Positions 62,589 to 64,000 of a stretch of 64,000 bases of DNA are shown piece by piece. Position 1 is the first letter of the stretch. Every line of letters starts with the position of its first letter. Source of the stretch: Litchfieldia alkalitelluris. GTDB lineage: Bacteria; Bacillota; Bacilli; Bacillales; Salisediminibacteriaceae. Location: assembly GCF_002153425.1 (NCBI RefSeq), contig NZ_KZ119600.1, forward strand, positions 4,076,095-4,140,094, written 5' to 3'. A program made the position numbers and the translations under genes. The notes under the pieces were generated by a model. That model searched no databases. It worked only from the letters and a program-made list of their open reading frames with translations, and had not been told where the DNA came from.

Positions 62589-62745
62589 GGAAATATTTTG
62601 TGATCAGCTAAATGGAAATTTTTGATCGACAATAAGGAAGTTGGTTCGATGAGTTATAAGGAACAGATTTGGTGAGCGATAAGGAAATTGGTTCAATGAG
62701 TTATAATGAACAGATTTGGTCAGCTTTAAGGAAGTGAATCCGTTG
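62578..62745 (+). repeat. 47-bp tandem repeat carrying ribosome binding site and start codon
   Basis: The sequence TAAGGAA-about 8 bp-ATGAGTTATAA occurs with start codons at 62649, 62696 and, as TTGAGCTATAA, at 62743: steps of exactly 47 bp. A further diverged copy overlaps the nrdB end (TTTGATGAGCTTTAAGGAA at 62572). Upstream copies encode only M-S-Y-K-E-Q-I-W and M-S-Y-N-E-Q-I-W plus a few residues before a stop. Confidence 0.8.
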
Positions 62746-63198
62746 AGCTATAAGAAAATAGATTCTCAGAAAAAAGTGGTGATTGTCTACTCTTCCATCA
62801 CTGGAAATACGGAAAGTTTGGCAACGGAAATCTATCACTATTGCACGCTTTTCCAGCAAAACGTAACGATGAGTAACATCAGCGATTTCACCTATCACCA
62901 GCTAATAAATGCCGATGCTGTTCTAGTCGGGACGTACACATGGGGAGATGGAGAGCTTCCAAAGGAAATGCTTCCTCTCTATCGCGCCTTTGAAACTATG
63001 AAACGAAAGACATTAGTTACTGGGGTTTTCGGTACAGGGGATAGCTTTTACCCTAACTTTTGCGGAGCAGTAAACGAATTTCGCGACATGCTCTACGAAA
63101 AAACAAGTTTAGCCGCTACATTAAAAGTCGAATTACTACCACAGTCAACAGACTCTATTCGATGTGAAAAATTTGTGCAAGCTGTCTTAAGAAAGTAG
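62743..63198 (+). CDS. Flavodoxin, probable electron donor or activator of the reductase (NrdI-like role)
   Basis: 151 aa. FMN phosphate loop VIVYSSITGNTESLA (residues 13-27), then GTYTWGDGELPKE and FGTGDSFYPNFCGA, typical of short-chain flavodoxins rather than classic NrdI. The start is TTG at 62743, 8 bp after AAGGAAG, the last of three repeated initiation regions. Position behind nrdAB suggests that it reduces or activates the beta subunit; general flavodoxin function is the alternative. Confidence 0.85.
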   Translation: MSYKKIDSQKKVVIVYSSITGNTESLATEIYHYCTLFQQNVTMSNISDFTYHQLINADAVLVGTYTWGDGELPKEMLPLYRAFETMKRKTLVTGVFGTGDSFYPNFCGAVNEFRDMLYEKTSLAATLKVELLPQSTDSIRCEKFVQAVLRK

Positions 63199-63220
63199 CT
63201 TGCACATAGGTAAAGGTGGG

Positions 63221-63822
63221 TGAACATGAAGTTCGCGTAAGGTAGGGGGCTGATGTCACGCGAACTTGAGATTTGGCTTGTCATTCGCGTGCGACAAGGG
63301 GTTAATCGAACGCGAATTTGTGATTTTACCTGAAGTTCGTGTGAGATAGGCGTCTAATCGAACGCGAAATCGGGATTTTACCTGAAGTTCGCGTGAGATA
63401 AGGGGTTAATCGAACGCGAATTCTTGATTTTACCTGAAGTTCGCGTGAGATAAGAGGTTAATCGAACGTGAAATCTTAAAATTACCTGAAGTTCGCGTGA
63501 GATAGGAGCTTAATCGAACGCGAATTTGGGATTTTACTTGAAGTTCGCGTGAGATAAGAGGTTAATCGAACGTGAAATCTTAAAATTACCTGAAGTTCGC
63601 GTGAGATAGGAGCTTAATCGAACGCGAATTTGGGATTTTACTTGAAGTTCGCGTGAGATAAGAGACTAATCTCACGCGAATTTGTGATTTTACCTAAAGT
63701 TCGCGTGAGATAAGAGCTTAATCGAACGCGAAATTATGATTTTACAGGAAGTTCGCGTGAGATAGGAGCTTAATCGAACGCGAAATCTTGATTTTACCCA
63801 CAGTTCGCGTGCGATAGGGTCT
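63221..63822. repeat. Tandem array of about eleven 52-bp hairpin units (family 3, second array)
   Basis: Units start at 63252, 63304, 63356 and so on to 63772, with a partial unit before; same AATCGAACGCG...GAAGTTCGCGTG sequence as the array at 57420, 5 kb away. The two arrays flank the nrd operon. Adjacent units near 63460-63650 form an exact 104-bp duplication. Confidence 0.93.
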
Positions 63823-63896
63823 AATCACATGCGGAAAAGAGAAGAACTCTCGACTATAAAAACATAATGCTAGTTATTTCAAAACAACACTAAAAT

Positions 63897-63938
63897 AGTC
63901 GGCAGGATTAAGGTGCATTCCCCTTTATCCTGCCGACT
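63897..63938 (+). terminator. Strong hairpin terminator
   Basis: AGTCGGCAGGATTAAGG pairs with CCTTTATCCTGCCGACT over 17 positions with one mismatch, followed by TTTTC. It may end the nrd operon, or serve a gene right of the window. Confidence 0.8.
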
Positions 63939-63959
63939 TTTCACATTACCATCACCTTG

Positions 63960-63988
63960 TAAACGCAAGAACCGTCCCTGCGTTTACC
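63960..63988. repeat. REP-like element at the right edge
   Basis: GTAAACGCAAGAACCGTCCC then TGCGTTTAC, an inverted full copy. Confidence 0.8.
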
Positions 63989-64000
63989 AGCCCGTGAACA

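Noticed and set aside
62716-63198. Longer flavodoxin start at TTG 62716
   Set aside because: It lies inside the 47-bp repeat without a spaced ribosome binding site; TTG 62743 has AAGGAAG at the correct distance and matches the repeated start context.
1-64000. tRNA and rRNA genes
   Set aside because: I found no cloverleaf with a GGTTCRA-type T-arm and no rRNA sequence on either strand, although no covariance search could be run.

Overview
The window looks like a chromosomal segment of a low-GC, spore-forming-type Bacillaceae (Bacillales). This rests on strong AAGGAGG-type ribosome binding sites with frequent GTG/TTG starts, an MhqR-type quinone-stress regulon, the DUF1659-DUF2922-YvrJ set of small proteins, a CHY zinc-finger protein, an LPXTG-like surface protein and an IS1182-type transposon. 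I saw no rRNA, tRNA or CRISPR. The species is not identified.

Left part (1 to about 30.3 kb), nearly all on the minus strand: a catabolic/transport region. It holds dipeptide-type ABC permeases (dppC partial, dppB), two CapA-family proteins, a family III CoA-transferase with two 2-hydroxyacyl-CoA dehydratase-type subunits (arranged like hadABC/fldABC but with no initiator ATPase), a 3-hydroxyacyl-CoA dehydrogenase, an acyl-CoA synthetase, two paralogous GAF/PucR-type regulators, an MFS transporter, a hydrolase-carboxylesterase-solute-binding-protein operon, an IS1182 element, a thiolase and a cytochrome P450. Four promoters here share an upstream box ATGTAYGAAAAA placed 31-32 bp from a TATAAT -10 hexamer, and three of them have a second inverted half-site at the same distance. 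The separate operons therefore look co-regulated, possibly by the PucR-like proteins.

Middle (30.5-39 kb): an AT-rich accessory operon of poorly known genes (HAD phosphatase, a broken acetyltransferase-like gene, a cyclotransferase-like protein, a membrane protein with repeated barrel-like modules, a Cys-containing protein), then a CHY zinc-finger protein, a heme-monooxygenase-like protein and a second CocE-type hydrolase.

Right part (39-64 kb): an LPXTG-like acidic surface protein, small membrane proteins, a YhhN-type lysoplasmalogenase, an ssuACB-like sulfonate/nitrate-type ABC transporter, an aldo/keto reductase, an OmpA-domain lipoprotein, a phage-type amidase beside DUF1659/DUF2922/YvrJ, the wrbA-doxX-mhqO-mhqR quinone-resistance cluster with an array of operator-like sites, a dihydrouridine synthase, and a class I ribonucleotide reductase operon (alpha, beta, flavodoxin) behind a cobalamin riboswitch and a terminator.

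Repeats dominate the non-coding DNA. (1) Short palindromic REP-like elements (TRAACGCAGGGACGGTTCT core) occur more than twenty times from 30.5 kb onward and none was noticed before that; at seven genes the element supplies the stop codon. Longer composites carry the same ends. (2) Four tandem arrays of hairpin-forming units, in at least two unrelated sequence families, all have a 52-bp period. (3) A 74-bp tandem repeat upstream of wrbA carries MhqR-like operators. (4) A 47-bp repeat triplicates the translation start region of the flavodoxin gene.
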